From positions 186,001 to 250,000 of the forward strand of contig NZ_JACIDT010000006.1 of assembly GCF_014196495.1 (NCBI RefSeq): a DNA stretch of 64,000 nucleotides, written 5' to 3'. This document shows, piece after piece, positions 9,149 through 17,567 of the stretch. How positions within the stretch are numbered: position 1 is the stretch's first letter; each line of letters begins with the position of its first letter. This stretch comes from Sphingobium jiangsuense (GTDB taxonomy: Bacteria; Pseudomonadota; Alphaproteobacteria; Sphingomonadales; Sphingomonadaceae). The position numbers and the translations under genes are program-made. Under the pieces are notes generated by a model that was given only the letters and a program-made list of their open reading frames with translations, was not told where the DNA came from and ran no database searches.

Positions 9149-9874
9149 ATGCAACCCGAAACCACCCCCGCCGTGGACCTGCTGGGCGATCTCGGCGTGA
9201 CCGAGAAGAAGATAGTCGAGGCCGCGCGTCATTGTTTCGAGACGGCGGGCGTCGCCAAGACGCGGATGGAGGACATCGCCTCGCAGGCCGGCGTCTCGCG
9301 CCAGACCGTCTATAAATATTTCTCCGGCAAGGAGGACATCATCGACCGGATCGGCCATCTGGAGATCGTCAAGGTCAACCAGATCATCCGGTCGCGCATG
9401 ACGCGGGAGCATGATTTCGCCGACAAGATCACCGAGGCGATCGTCCTGTCGATCGAGGTGTCGCGGGAAAACCCCTATCTCATGCGCGTGATCCGCGATG
9501 CGGACCTGATGCCGCGCTATTCCGGCAGGCAGGTGTCGCTCTATGTCTGGCAGCGCACCCAGTGGAGCGGCCTGATCGAGCATGCGCGGCGCACCGGCGA
9601 ACTGGCCGAGGACCTCGACCTCGACCGCGTGGTGCACTGGATATTGATGTCGCAGCTGATGCTGCTGCTCGCCTATGAGCGGCTGTCGCTGGCGGGCGAC
9701 GACCTGCGCCACTTCATCCGCCGCTTCATCGTCGAGCCGATGCTGAGCGGCCATAGCGGCCCGTCCTCGGACAACAGCCTGGAGCTGCAACGGCTGCGGG
9801 AGGAGAATATGGCGCTCAAGGATCTGGTGTCGCGGCAGGCGCTGGAACTGCACGGCATGCGCCGGGCGGGCTGA
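9149..9874 (+). CDS. TetR/AcrR-family transcriptional regulator with C-terminal coiled coil
   Basis: The N-terminal helix-turn-helix (about residues 18-65) reads RMEDIASQAGVSRQTVYKYF, typical of TetR. The ligand domain follows (about 70-205). The last 30 residues (LELQRLREENMALKDLVSRQ) form a leucine-rich heptad coiled coil that most TetR proteins lack. Three ATGs stand in a row (9143, 9146, 9149); 9149 has the best spacing to AAGAGG at 9137. The gene lies inside the catabolic cluster, so it probably represses the flanking genes in the absence of a CoA-ester or acid ligand. Confidence 0.9.
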   Translation: MQPETTPAVDLLGDLGVTEKKIVEAARHCFETAGVAKTRMEDIASQAGVSRQTVYKYFSGKEDIIDRIGHLEIVKVNQIIRSRMTREHDFADKITEAIVLSIEVSRENPYLMRVIRDADLMPRYSGRQVSLYVWQRTQWSGLIEHARRTGELAEDLDLDRVVHWILMSQLMLLLAYERLSLAGDDLRHFIRRFIVEPMLSGHSGPSSDNSLELQRLREENMALKDLVSRQALELHGMRRAG

Positions 9875-9896
9875 CGCCACGGTCGATAGAGGGTGC

Positions 9897-9920
9897 GGGG
9901 AAGCGCCGCCGCGCTTCCCC
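9897..9920. terminator. Stem-loop between convergent tetR and TonB receptor genes
   Basis: GGGGAAGCG and CGCTTCCCC form a perfect 9-bp stem with a 6-base loop, midway in the 57-bp gap between two convergent genes. There is no strong T-run, so it may be a bidirectional terminator or an mRNA 3'-end stabiliser. Confidence 0.6.
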
Positions 9921-9931
9921 TCGATCCCATT

Positions 9932-12289
9932 TCAGAAGCGATAGCGCAACTTGACGCCATAGGTGCGCGGCTCGCCCGGCGCGCGGGCGTCGAACACCGA
10001 CACCACGCCCATATAGGGCACCTGATATTTCCTGTTGGTCAGGTTGTTGACGAAGGCGGACAGATCGAAGCCCGACCCCATCACTCCGTTCCAGTCGGCC
10101 GACAGGTTCATCAGGTCCTGCTTCTCGATGATCTGCGCCCGGTTATAGGCGACCCCGGCCGGGATCGGCGTCCCGTCCTGCGCCACTTCCAGCGCGAAAT
10201 CGTCGCTATAGTCATAGGCGTCCTGATGGGTGTAGGTCAGCGCGAGCCGGATGTCGCCGACATCGCGGTCCACCGGGGCGATGAAGGTGCCGGTGATCGA
10301 ATAGCTGTTGCGCGGCGCGCGCGGGAAGCGCTGGCGCGACAGGTCGTCGCCATTGGGGCTGATATATTTCTTGAACCGCGCCCTGGTGTAGGCATAGAAG
10401 CCCGACAGCTCGAACATCGGCGCCGGGCGGAAGAGCACCTCCAGCTCTATGCCCTTGATCTGCGCCTGCGCGGCGTTGGTGGTGACGGTGACCGGCGGCG
10501 CAAGCCCCTGCGCCAATATGCGTTGCAGGCCCTTATATTCGGCGAGATAGGCGGCGAGATTGGTGCGCAGGAACATGCCGCCGACGGTCCAGTCCGCCTT
10601 GGCGCCCAGCTCGAAATCGTCGACCAGCTCCGGCTCGAACACGTCGGACAGCGTCGCCTCGCTATTGCCGCGCGCGGAAAAGCCGCCCGAACGGTAGCCA
10701 TGGCGATGGGCGAGGTAGAAGAGCATGCCCTGCCGCGGCTGATACTGGCCGGAGATATTGTAGGTCACCTCCTTGAACAGCTTCGATCCGGTGAAGGCGC
10801 ACTGGTCGATCGGCGGGCGCGTTTCCGGCGTGGCCGGATTGTCGTCGAGATCGAGCGTGAAGCGGCAGCTCAGCCCCGCCGTCGATACCGCCGGGATGAA
10901 CGCGCGGTTGAGCGTCGTGACCTCTCGCTTGTCCCAGTTCTGCCGGATGCCCGCGGTCAGCGACAGCTGGTCGGTGAACTTGTAGGTGCCCTGGAAGAAG
11001 GCGGCGTAGCTGGTGTTGGTCGGCTTGACCCAGGTGTTCGAATAGCGCGGCGCGAAGGCGAGGATGCTGTTGGGCTCGATCAGCCCCGGATCGGTCTGGC
11101 CGGTGCCGGACAGCGCGCCGGTGGTCAGCGCCTGGTCGCTCGACTTCTCGCGGAAATAGAAGCCGCCGAGGATGAAGTCGAAGCTGTCGAATGTGCCTTG
11201 CAGCTGCAATTCCTCGCTGATCTGGTGCTGGCTGACGATGCGCTCGACCGGGAAGAGCAGGTCGGCCGTCCCGTCCAGATCCTCCATCGAATGGACGCGC
11301 AGCTTGCGATAGCCGAAGATGTTCTTCAGCGTCAGCCGGTCGTTCAGGTCCACGCTGGTCTGGTTGTCGACGAAGAAGTTGCGGATGCGCGAGAACATGT
11401 CGATGCCGCTCGCGGTATGGCGGATGTTCCGCTGTGCCTGCGCGGCCAGCGCGGACTGGAACAACGGGTTGAGCGAGAAGGAGACGAAGCCGCCGGTGCC
11501 GCCATTGTCGGCATGGGCGGCGCCCAGCGTCGTGATGCTCTCCGCCCCCTCCCACGGATTCATCGCCAGCGTGACGCGCAGCGCATCCTCGTTGAGGTGG
11601 TTGATGTCCTCGCCGGTGACGTCGTCGTAGATATAGCCCTTGCGCTCCATATGCTGGCCCGCGATGCGGACAGCGACCTTTTCGGTGAAGGCGAGGTTGA
11701 CCATGGCTTCGGTCGTGAAGGCGTCGTAATTGCCGACCATCTGCGAGGCGCTGGCCTCGAAATGGTCGACCGGGCGCTGCGTGCGGACGAGGATCGCGCC
11801 TCCGGTCGTGTTGCGGCCGAACAGCGTGCCCTGCGGCCCCTTCGCCACCTCGACGCTGGCGATGTCGAAAAAGGCCATGTTCGATCCATGCGGGCGCGGC
11901 ACGGCGATATCGTTGACATAGAGCGTCACCGATGGGTCGGCGATGCCGGTCAGTTCCTGCTGGCTCTGGCCGCGGATCGCGAAGGTCGGCGTCGATCGGC
12001 CGCCGCCCAGCGAATTGGCGACAACGAGGCCCGGCACCTTGCCGCCCATGTCGGCCAGATCGCCGATGCCCTGCCGCGCGAGCGTATCGCCGCCCAGCAC
12101 CGAAAGGGCCAGCGGCACGTCCTGCAACCGCTCCTCGCGGCGACGGGCGGTCACGATGATGTCGCCCGGCGTCGCGATGCCGGTCTGCTCCGGCGCGACG
12201 GGCTGCTGCGCATGGAGCGCCTGCGGCAGGGCCAGCGCCAGCAGCGCCGTGGAAAAATAGAGCGTGGAACGATGGTGAACGCTCGACAT
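9932..12289 (-). CDS. TonB-dependent outer-membrane receptor
   Basis: A 785-aa receptor with a signal peptide ending ALHA-QQ, a plug domain (about residues 45-160: DIIVTARRREE, TFAIRG, VEVAKGPQGTLFGRNTTGG) and a beta-barrel ending in Phe (LRYRF). The plug signature is that of the large receptor class common in sphingomonads, often used for catabolic substrates rather than iron. Its place between an acyl-CoA synthetase/TetR pair and a phosphotransferase suggests it imports the substrate of this island. ATG 12289 is preceded by AGAGGA. Confidence 0.92.
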   Translation of the reverse strand: MSSVHHRSTLYFSTALLALALPQALHAQQPVAPEQTGIATPGDIIVTARRREERLQDVPLALSVLGGDTLARQGIGDLADMGGKVPGLVVANSLGGGRSTPTFAIRGQSQQELTGIADPSVTLYVNDIAVPRPHGSNMAFFDIASVEVAKGPQGTLFGRNTTGGAILVRTQRPVDHFEASASQMVGNYDAFTTEAMVNLAFTEKVAVRIAGQHMERKGYIYDDVTGEDINHLNEDALRVTLAMNPWEGAESITTLGAAHADNGGTGGFVSFSLNPLFQSALAAQAQRNIRHTASGIDMFSRIRNFFVDNQTSVDLNDRLTLKNIFGYRKLRVHSMEDLDGTADLLFPVERIVSQHQISEELQLQGTFDSFDFILGGFYFREKSSDQALTTGALSGTGQTDPGLIEPNSILAFAPRYSNTWVKPTNTSYAAFFQGTYKFTDQLSLTAGIRQNWDKREVTTLNRAFIPAVSTAGLSCRFTLDLDDNPATPETRPPIDQCAFTGSKLFKEVTYNISGQYQPRQGMLFYLAHRHGYRSGGFSARGNSEATLSDVFEPELVDDFELGAKADWTVGGMFLRTNLAAYLAEYKGLQRILAQGLAPPVTVTTNAAQAQIKGIELEVLFRPAPMFELSGFYAYTRARFKKYISPNGDDLSRQRFPRAPRNSYSITGTFIAPVDRDVGDIRLALTYTHQDAYDYSDDFALEVAQDGTPIPAGVAYNRAQIIEKQDLMNLSADWNGVMGSGFDLSAFVNNLTNRKYQVPYMGVVSVFDARAPGEPRTYGVKLRYRF

Positions 12290-12610
12290 GGTGTTTCCTC
12301 TCCCGATCTTCTCGCCTCGGCTTTTCGCTCTTCAGGCTTCTGTTTCGCCGCTTTGTAGCGGCCTGCGACATGTGAACGACATAATGTTATTTTTGTCAAC
12401 ATAGATAGAGATCGGCAAAAAGTGGTTTGCCGCATAATTCTTGCCTAAAAATCGCAAAATCGTTGCAATATACAGAAATAGGCAAGCATCTGCGCTGGAT
12501 TGCCTCACGTCTGTTCATTGACATATGTGAGGAATTATCCTTAATCTCATTTGACATATAAATGATAGCGTCTCCCAATTGGAGGCGGGCTTGCGAGGAA
12601 GGAGAGGGTT
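12290..12610. promoter_or_regulatory. Divergent regulatory region, TonB receptor / phosphotransferase
   Basis: This 321-bp gap has an AT-rich middle (about 12370-12570). It holds TTGACAT at 12518-12524 and 12551-12557 on the plus strand and TTGACAA at 12393-12399 on the minus strand. TCATTT/AAATGA arms flank the 12551 copy. The motifs recall those upstream of 7513, suggesting shared control. No convincing -10 boxes are seen on either strand. Confidence 0.4.
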
Positions 12611-13669
12611 ATGGCCGCCACCGCCGTGCGCATTCCGACGCGCGTGGAAGAGGTCGATCTGGACTGGTTCCGCCGGATACTGCCCGGCGTCCGCGCCGTC
12701 CGGCAGTTGCAGGTCATCCACGGCACCGCGACCAAGATTCACGTCGAGGTCGAGTTCGACCCGCCGCACATTCCCTCGACACGGCGGATGTGGGTGAAAT
12801 CCGGCATGGAGCCACACAGCAAGAGCGACGGGCTGGAGGTCGTCTATGCGGGCGAGACGCTCTACTACAGCCACTATGCCGACCGCTACGAGACGCGCAC
12901 GCCGGCCTGTCATTATGCCGCGTCCGATTCGGACGGGCACAGCGTGGTGGTGCTCGACGACCTGCTGGAGGCGGGCGCGCATTTCGTCGATCTGCTGAGC
13001 GCGGGGTCGCCCGATTTCGTCGCCCGCGCGCTGGAGGCGATCGCCCGCTATCAGGCGGCGTCATGGATGGCGCCGGAACTGCGCGAGAATGAATGGCTGC
13101 GCACGGGCGGGTCGCATCACGCCTATGACCTGGTGGGCTGGCTCTATGACGATGCGCGCTGGGCCAGCTATTCCCGCCTGCCGCGCTTCGCCAGGCTCGA
13201 CCCGGCGCTGCGCGACCCCGCGCTGCTGGCGAAGGCGCACCGCCGCGTGCTGGAGGACTATTGCCGCCGCGAGCCCTGGGCGCTGTGCCATGGCGACTGC
13301 CATTTCGGCCAGGCCTATGTGCTGCCTTCGGGCGAGGTGCGGCTGCTCGACTGGCAGGCGATCCAGATCGCGCACTGGTCGCATGACGTCAGCTATTTCC
13401 TGGCCGGGGCGCTTTCGCCGCAGGACCGTCGGGCACATGAGCGCGACCTGATCGACCATTATCTCGAAGCGCTGGGCCGTTTCGGCGTGGCGCGGCCGCC
13501 GAGCCGGGAGGAGGCATGGCTGGCCTATCGCACCACCGTGCTCCACGGCATCGGCTGGGTGATGTGCCCGCCGGAGATGCAACCGGAGGAGAATTGCGCG
13601 ACGATGACCGAGCGCTTCTCCACCGCGGTCATGGATCTGGGCTCGCTCGACCTCATCGGGCAATGGTGA
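12611..13669 (+). CDS. Phosphotransferase of the APH/ecdysteroid-kinase-like superfamily
   Basis: The protein-kinase-like fold is shown by the catalytic loop HGDCHFGQ (residues 227-234) and the metal-binding LLDWQ (Asp247). The usual loop is HGDxHxxN; here the Mg-ligand Asn is Gln234. The family includes kinases of aminoglycosides, choline, ecdysteroids and 4-hydroxyacyl-CoA (LvaA in levulinate catabolism). Next to two acyl-CoA synthetases a role in phosphorylating a hydroxylated acid or its CoA ester is plausible, but this is inference. AAGGAGAGGG precedes the ATG. The next gene starts 17 bp after the stop. Confidence 0.8.
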   Translation: MAATAVRIPTRVEEVDLDWFRRILPGVRAVRQLQVIHGTATKIHVEVEFDPPHIPSTRRMWVKSGMEPHSKSDGLEVVYAGETLYYSHYADRYETRTPACHYAASDSDGHSVVVLDDLLEAGAHFVDLLSAGSPDFVARALEAIARYQAASWMAPELRENEWLRTGGSHHAYDLVGWLYDDARWASYSRLPRFARLDPALRDPALLAKAHRRVLEDYCRREPWALCHGDCHFGQAYVLPSGEVRLLDWQAIQIAHWSHDVSYFLAGALSPQDRRAHERDLIDHYLEALGRFGVARPPSREEAWLAYRTTVLHGIGWVMCPPEMQPEENCATMTERFSTAVMDLGSLDLIGQW

Positions 13670-13686
13670 GGGAAGGGAGCGAGGGC

Positions 13687-15234
13687 GTGGCGGTGCGCGG
13701 CGACAATCTGATCCAGAACCTCCTCTTCTGGGCGCGGACGACGCCCGGCAAGACGGCGATCGACGTGGACGGCGCGCGCCTCAGCTATGCGGAGCTGGAC
13801 CGGCGCAGCGACGAGATGGCGGCGGGCCTCGCCGCGCTCGGCATCGGCAAGGGCGACCGGGTCGGCATATTGATGCGCAACCGCGTCGAGTTCGCCGAGG
13901 CCATGTATGCGATCATGAAGGCGGGCGCGGCGATCGTGCTGCTGAACATCCGCTACACACCCGCCGAAATCCGCCATCCGATAGCCGATGCCGGGCTGAC
14001 GGCGATCCTGACCGAGAGCGCGCTGCTGCCGCTGGTCGCCGACGCCTTGGCTTATGTGCCGGGGCTGCGGCTGTTCTCGGCCGATCCGGCGGACGGCGCG
14101 GCGCCGCTGGAGGAATTGCGGCGGAAGGGGGCGGCGCGGCCGGATATCGACATAGACGGCGCCGACATCGCGCTGGTCAGCTACACCTCCGGCACCACCG
14201 GCGTGCCCAAGGGCGCGATGCTGAGCCATGGCGCCATCTACGCCGCCGGGGCCGCGCGGGCCTGTTTCGTCGGCCACAGCTTTCGCGAGCGAATGCTGCT
14301 GCCCATGCCGCTCGCCTATACGGCGGGCGCGGTCTTCTTCATGCGCGACGGCATCAATTCGGGTTGCACCACCTGGTTCCTGCGCCAGCCGACCGGCGAG
14401 GCGATGCTGGACCTGATCGAGCGTGAGCGGATCACCTCGGTCCAGGGCGTGACCGTGCTGTTCGAGGCGATGCTGCAATCCCCGCGCTTCGCCTCCACCG
14501 ACCTCTCCAGCCTCACCCATGCGCTGACCGGCGGCGCGATGGTGACGCGGCACCTGCTGGAGGCATGGCAGGCGCGGGGCGTGCAACTGGTGCAGGGCTA
14601 TGGCCAGACGGAATCGGCCGGGTCCCATATCGCCATCCTGGCGGGCGAGGATGCGAAGCGGAAGATGGGCTTTTGCGGTCGGCCGATGCCCAATCTCGAC
14701 CTGCGCATCGTCGATGGCGAGGGCAACGCGCTGCCGCCCGGCACGCCAGGGGAGATATGGGTGCGCGGCTCCTCGATCATGACCGGCTATCTCAACCGGC
14801 CGGAGGAGACGGCGGCGGCGCTGGCCGGGGGCTGGCTGCACACCGGCGACATCGGCCTGCTGGACGCGGAGGGCTATCTCAAGATCCTCGACCGCACGAA
14901 GGACATGCTGATTTCGGGAGGGCTCAACGTCTATCCGGCGGAAATCGAGAAGGTGCTGGGCGACGTGCCGGGGCTGGAGGAATTCTGCATCATCGGCGTG
15001 CCCGACCCCCGGTGGGGCGAGGTGCCGATGATCGTCGCATCGGGTAGCGCGCCGGTCGACATGGACAGGCTGCTGCTGCGCTGTCGGCAGGAGCTGGCCG
15101 ATTACAAGCGGCCGAGATATCTGGTGCGGTACGCCGACCCGATGCCCCGCACCCTGTCGGGCAAGATCACGAAGGGGACGCTGCGCGCGCTTTACTGCGA
15201 AGTGCCGGAGGATGCGGTGTTGTTGCATTATTGA
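13687..15234 (+). CDS. Second AMP-forming acyl-CoA synthetase of the island
   Basis: An ANL enzyme with YTSGTTGVPKG, QGYGQTESAG, GGWLHTGDIG, DRTKDMLISGGLNVYP and the C-terminal RTLSGKITKG catalytic Lys. It differs enough from the first synthetase to suggest a different substrate or step. GTG 13687 (AVRGDNLIQNLL) is chosen because GGAAGGGAG lies 7 bases upstream. ATG 13663, which overlaps the stop of the phosphotransferase gene, is an alternative. It is co-directional and almost contiguous with the phosphotransferase, so the two are probably co-transcribed. Confidence 0.92.
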   Translation: MAVRGDNLIQNLLFWARTTPGKTAIDVDGARLSYAELDRRSDEMAAGLAALGIGKGDRVGILMRNRVEFAEAMYAIMKAGAAIVLLNIRYTPAEIRHPIADAGLTAILTESALLPLVADALAYVPGLRLFSADPADGAAPLEELRRKGAARPDIDIDGADIALVSYTSGTTGVPKGAMLSHGAIYAAGAARACFVGHSFRERMLLPMPLAYTAGAVFFMRDGINSGCTTWFLRQPTGEAMLDLIERERITSVQGVTVLFEAMLQSPRFASTDLSSLTHALTGGAMVTRHLLEAWQARGVQLVQGYGQTESAGSHIAILAGEDAKRKMGFCGRPMPNLDLRIVDGEGNALPPGTPGEIWVRGSSIMTGYLNRPEETAAALAGGWLHTGDIGLLDAEGYLKILDRTKDMLISGGLNVYPAEIEKVLGDVPGLEEFCIIGVPDPRWGEVPMIVASGSAPVDMDRLLLRCRQELADYKRPRYLVRYADPMPRTLSGKITKGTLRALYCEVPEDAVLLHY

Positions 15235-15245
15235 AGCGTAGGGGG

Positions 15246-15335
15246 TGGCGGACAGGGTGGGATTCGAACCCACGGTGGGCGTGAACCCACGGCGGTTTTC
15301 AAGACCGCTGCCTTAAACCACTCGGCCACCTGTCC
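15246..15335 (-). tRNA. tRNA-Ser (anticodon UGA)
   Basis: The acceptor stem GGACAGG pairs with CCTGTCC, with discriminator G. The anticodon loop CTTGAAA gives UGA, read as Ser (UCA). The long variable arm (GTGGGTTCACGCCCAC) is typical of tRNA-Ser, and the T loop GGTTCGAATCC is intact. CCA is encoded at 15246-15248. Confidence 0.97.
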
Positions 15336-15487
15336 GCATGCCCGCGCGGGGCGGGCGGGTCTTCATATCGGGGGGCTGGGTAAAACCCAAGCCTGTTTTG
15401 CGCGCGCGTCCCGACTTTCGGCCATGAGGGCGAAAAATGCGGCCTTCGGGCTTTCCTACACGTCGCCGCCTATGCCACAAGGGGCGG

Positions 15488-16600
15488 ATGAGTGATCCTG
15501 CTTCCCGGTTGAGAACGGCCCTCGCGGCCCTGTGTTCGGTCCTCCTTCCCGCCGCGCTGCTCATCGCGCCGCGGGCCTGCGCGCAGGAAATCGTGCAGCC
15601 GCTGCCTTCCTCCGGCCCCTCCGGCGCCACCACCTCCACCACCGGCGAGCAGGCGGGCTTTCAGTCCTATCTCAACGGCTTGCGCGCGAAGGCCGCCGCG
15701 ATGGGCATCCGCTCGGCGACGATGGACAGCCTGTTCCCGACGCTCAGCTTCAATCCGCGCGTCATCCAGCTCGACCAGTCGCAGCCGGGCGGGTCGTTCG
15801 ATTCGCCGATCCCGCCGTTCGAGCCCTATCGCCGCAAGCATGTCGACGCCGCCCGCATCAAGGGCGGGCAGGCCGCCTATCGCGCGAACCGGCCCAAGCT
15901 GATGCAGATCGAGCGGGACACCGGCGTGCCGGAGGCGATCATGGTCGCGATCTTCGGCCATGAAACCAATTATGGCAGCTATGTCGGCGATTTCGACTTG
16001 CTCCGCTCGCTGGCGACGCTGGCCTATGAAGGGCGGCGGCGCAGCCTGTTCGAGCCGGAATTCCTCGCCGCGCTGAAGATGCTGGATCAGGGCGTGCCGC
16101 GCTCCCGCCTCGTCGGCAGCTGGGCGGGGGCGACCGGCTATCCGCAGTTCCTGCCCTCGGTCTATCTGCGCGTCGCGCGTGACGGCGACGGCGACGGGCG
16201 GGCGGACATCTGGACCAGCCAGGCCGATGCGCTCGCTTCCATCGCCAATTATTTCGTGGATGCCGGGTGGCGCAAGGGCCAGCCCTGGGGCATCGCGGTG
16301 ACCGTGCCGGCGTCGCTTAACCGCGCGGCCATCGCCAACCGCACGAATCCGCCGCGCTGCCCGCGCGTGTTCGAACGGCACAGCCGCTGGCTCACCATGG
16401 CCGAATGGCGCGCTCTCGGCGTGCAACCGCAGGGAACCGCACGCCTGAACGACGGCGTGCTGGCGACGCTGCTGGAACCCGACGGCCCCGGCAGGACCGC
16501 TTATCTGCTGACAAGCAATTATCAAGTTATTCTCGATTATAACTGTTCCAATTTCTACGCGCTTTCGGTGGGGCTGTTGGCGGATGCGGTTGACGATTGA
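15488..16600 (+). CDS. Lytic murein transglycosylase, MltB/SLT_2 type
   Basis: Cleaves peptidoglycan glycan strands in the periplasm. ATG 15488 follows AAGGGG and gives a signal peptide ending near ACA-QEI. The core carries IFGHETNYG, where the Glu matches the catalytic Glu of MltB (GVETRWG). GATGYPQFLPS and DGRADIWTSQADALASIANY are further family blocks. At about 370 aa it has usual family length and lacks a lipobox, so it is probably soluble. It overlaps the RlpA gene by 17 bp, a sensible pairing since RlpA also acts on glycan strands. Confidence 0.92.
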   Translation: MSDPASRLRTALAALCSVLLPAALLIAPRACAQEIVQPLPSSGPSGATTSTTGEQAGFQSYLNGLRAKAAAMGIRSATMDSLFPTLSFNPRVIQLDQSQPGGSFDSPIPPFEPYRRKHVDAARIKGGQAAYRANRPKLMQIERDTGVPEAIMVAIFGHETNYGSYVGDFDLLRSLATLAYEGRRRSLFEPEFLAALKMLDQGVPRSRLVGSWAGATGYPQFLPSVYLRVARDGDGDGRADIWTSQADALASIANYFVDAGWRKGQPWGIAVTVPASLNRAAIANRTNPPRCPRVFERHSRWLTMAEWRALGVQPQGTARLNDGVLATLLEPDGPGRTAYLLTSNYQVILDYNCSNFYALSVGLLADAVDD

Positions 16601-17525
16601 GGGAAAATGGCTGCTGGGCGGCATCGTCCTGCTGGGGCTGTCGTCCTGCGCGATGCCGCAAGGCGGGCAGGGGCGCGGCCCGGTGGCGGGCGTGTCGCTC
16701 CCGGCATCGCCGCCGCCGGCCGAAATGGTCAGCGACCTGCCGGTCAAGATCGGCCAGCCTTATAGCGTGGGCGGCGTGCTCTACACCCCCGCCGACGACC
16801 CGACCTATGACGAGGTGGGCTATGCGAGCTGGTATGGCGAGGAGCTGTCCGGCAGCGTCACCGCCAATGGCGAGGCGTTCAACCCCGCCGGGATCAGCGC
16901 GGCCCATCGCACCCTGCCGTTGCCGAGCTATGTCGAGGTGACGTCCCTCGACACCGGGCGGACGATCCTGGTGCGCGTCAACGATCGCGGCCCGTTCAGC
17001 AACGACCGGCTGATCGACCTGTCGCGCGGCGCGGCCGAGCAGCTGGGCGTCAGCGGGGACGGCGCGGCGGCAGTGCGCGTGCGCCGGGTCAATCCGCCGG
17101 AGCAGGAGCGGGTGAAGCTGCGCGCGGGCCAGCGCGCCGCCGCCCGGATCGACGCGCCCGACGCGCTGCTTTCCGCGCTGCGCAAGCAGGTCAAGGGCAG
17201 GGATGGCGAGGCCCCCCGCGACACAGGGAGCAGTGGGCCGCGCCTCGATTATGCGCTGCCCGACGAGATCGGGCCGGACAAGATCGGCGCGCGCGAACAG
17301 GCGGTGCCGCCATCGTTCACCGGCTATGCGGTGCAGCTCGCGGCCTTTTCGTCCCGATCGCGGGCGGACAAGGCGGCCAGGCGCGTCGGCGGATATCTTT
17401 CGGAACGGGACGATGTGTGGCGCGTCCGCCTCGGCCCCTATGGCGATGGGGCGGCGGCCCGGCGCGGGGTTGAACAAGCCGCCGCATCGGGCTTTAATGG
17501 CGCGCGGATCGTGGTAAACGACTGA
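16584..17525 (+). CDS. rlpA: RlpA-type septal lipoprotein with SPOR domain
   Basis: The lipoprotein signal peptide has lipobox LSSC (Cys near residue 22). A double-psi beta-barrel domain (about 80-165) holds YASWYGEELSG, TANGEAFNP, AAHRTLPLP and VRVNDRGPF, with the Asp of family glycosidases. The C-terminal SPOR domain (about 245-313, YAVQLAAFSSRSRADK) binds denuded septal glycans. RlpA in Pseudomonas cleaves such naked strands. The start overlaps the end of the mltB-like gene by 17 bp, and the D,D-carboxypeptidase follows, making a wall-remodelling operon. Confidence 0.92.
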   Translation: MRLTIEGKWLLGGIVLLGLSSCAMPQGGQGRGPVAGVSLPASPPPAEMVSDLPVKIGQPYSVGGVLYTPADDPTYDEVGYASWYGEELSGSVTANGEAFNPAGISAAHRTLPLPSYVEVTSLDTGRTILVRVNDRGPFSNDRLIDLSRGAAEQLGVSGDGAAAVRVRRVNPPEQERVKLRAGQRAAARIDAPDALLSALRKQVKGRDGEAPRDTGSSGPRLDYALPDEIGPDKIGAREQAVPPSFTGYAVQLAAFSSRSRADKAARRVGGYLSERDDVWRVRLGPYGDGAAARRGVEQAAASGFNGARIVVND

Positions 17526-17567
17526 GCATCCCGATCCACGGATTCGTCCCAGACCTTTGAGAGCTTG

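Noticed and set aside
9893..12358. An 821-codon frame antisense to the TonB receptor
   Set aside because: Composition is that of a reverse-strand shadow and the opposite frame has signal peptide, plug and barrel end.
4863..15234. Genomic island bounded by the tRNA-Ser gene as an attachment site
   Set aside because: No integrase, transposase or direct repeat of the tRNA 3' end was seen on the far side, so integration at the tRNA is not supported.
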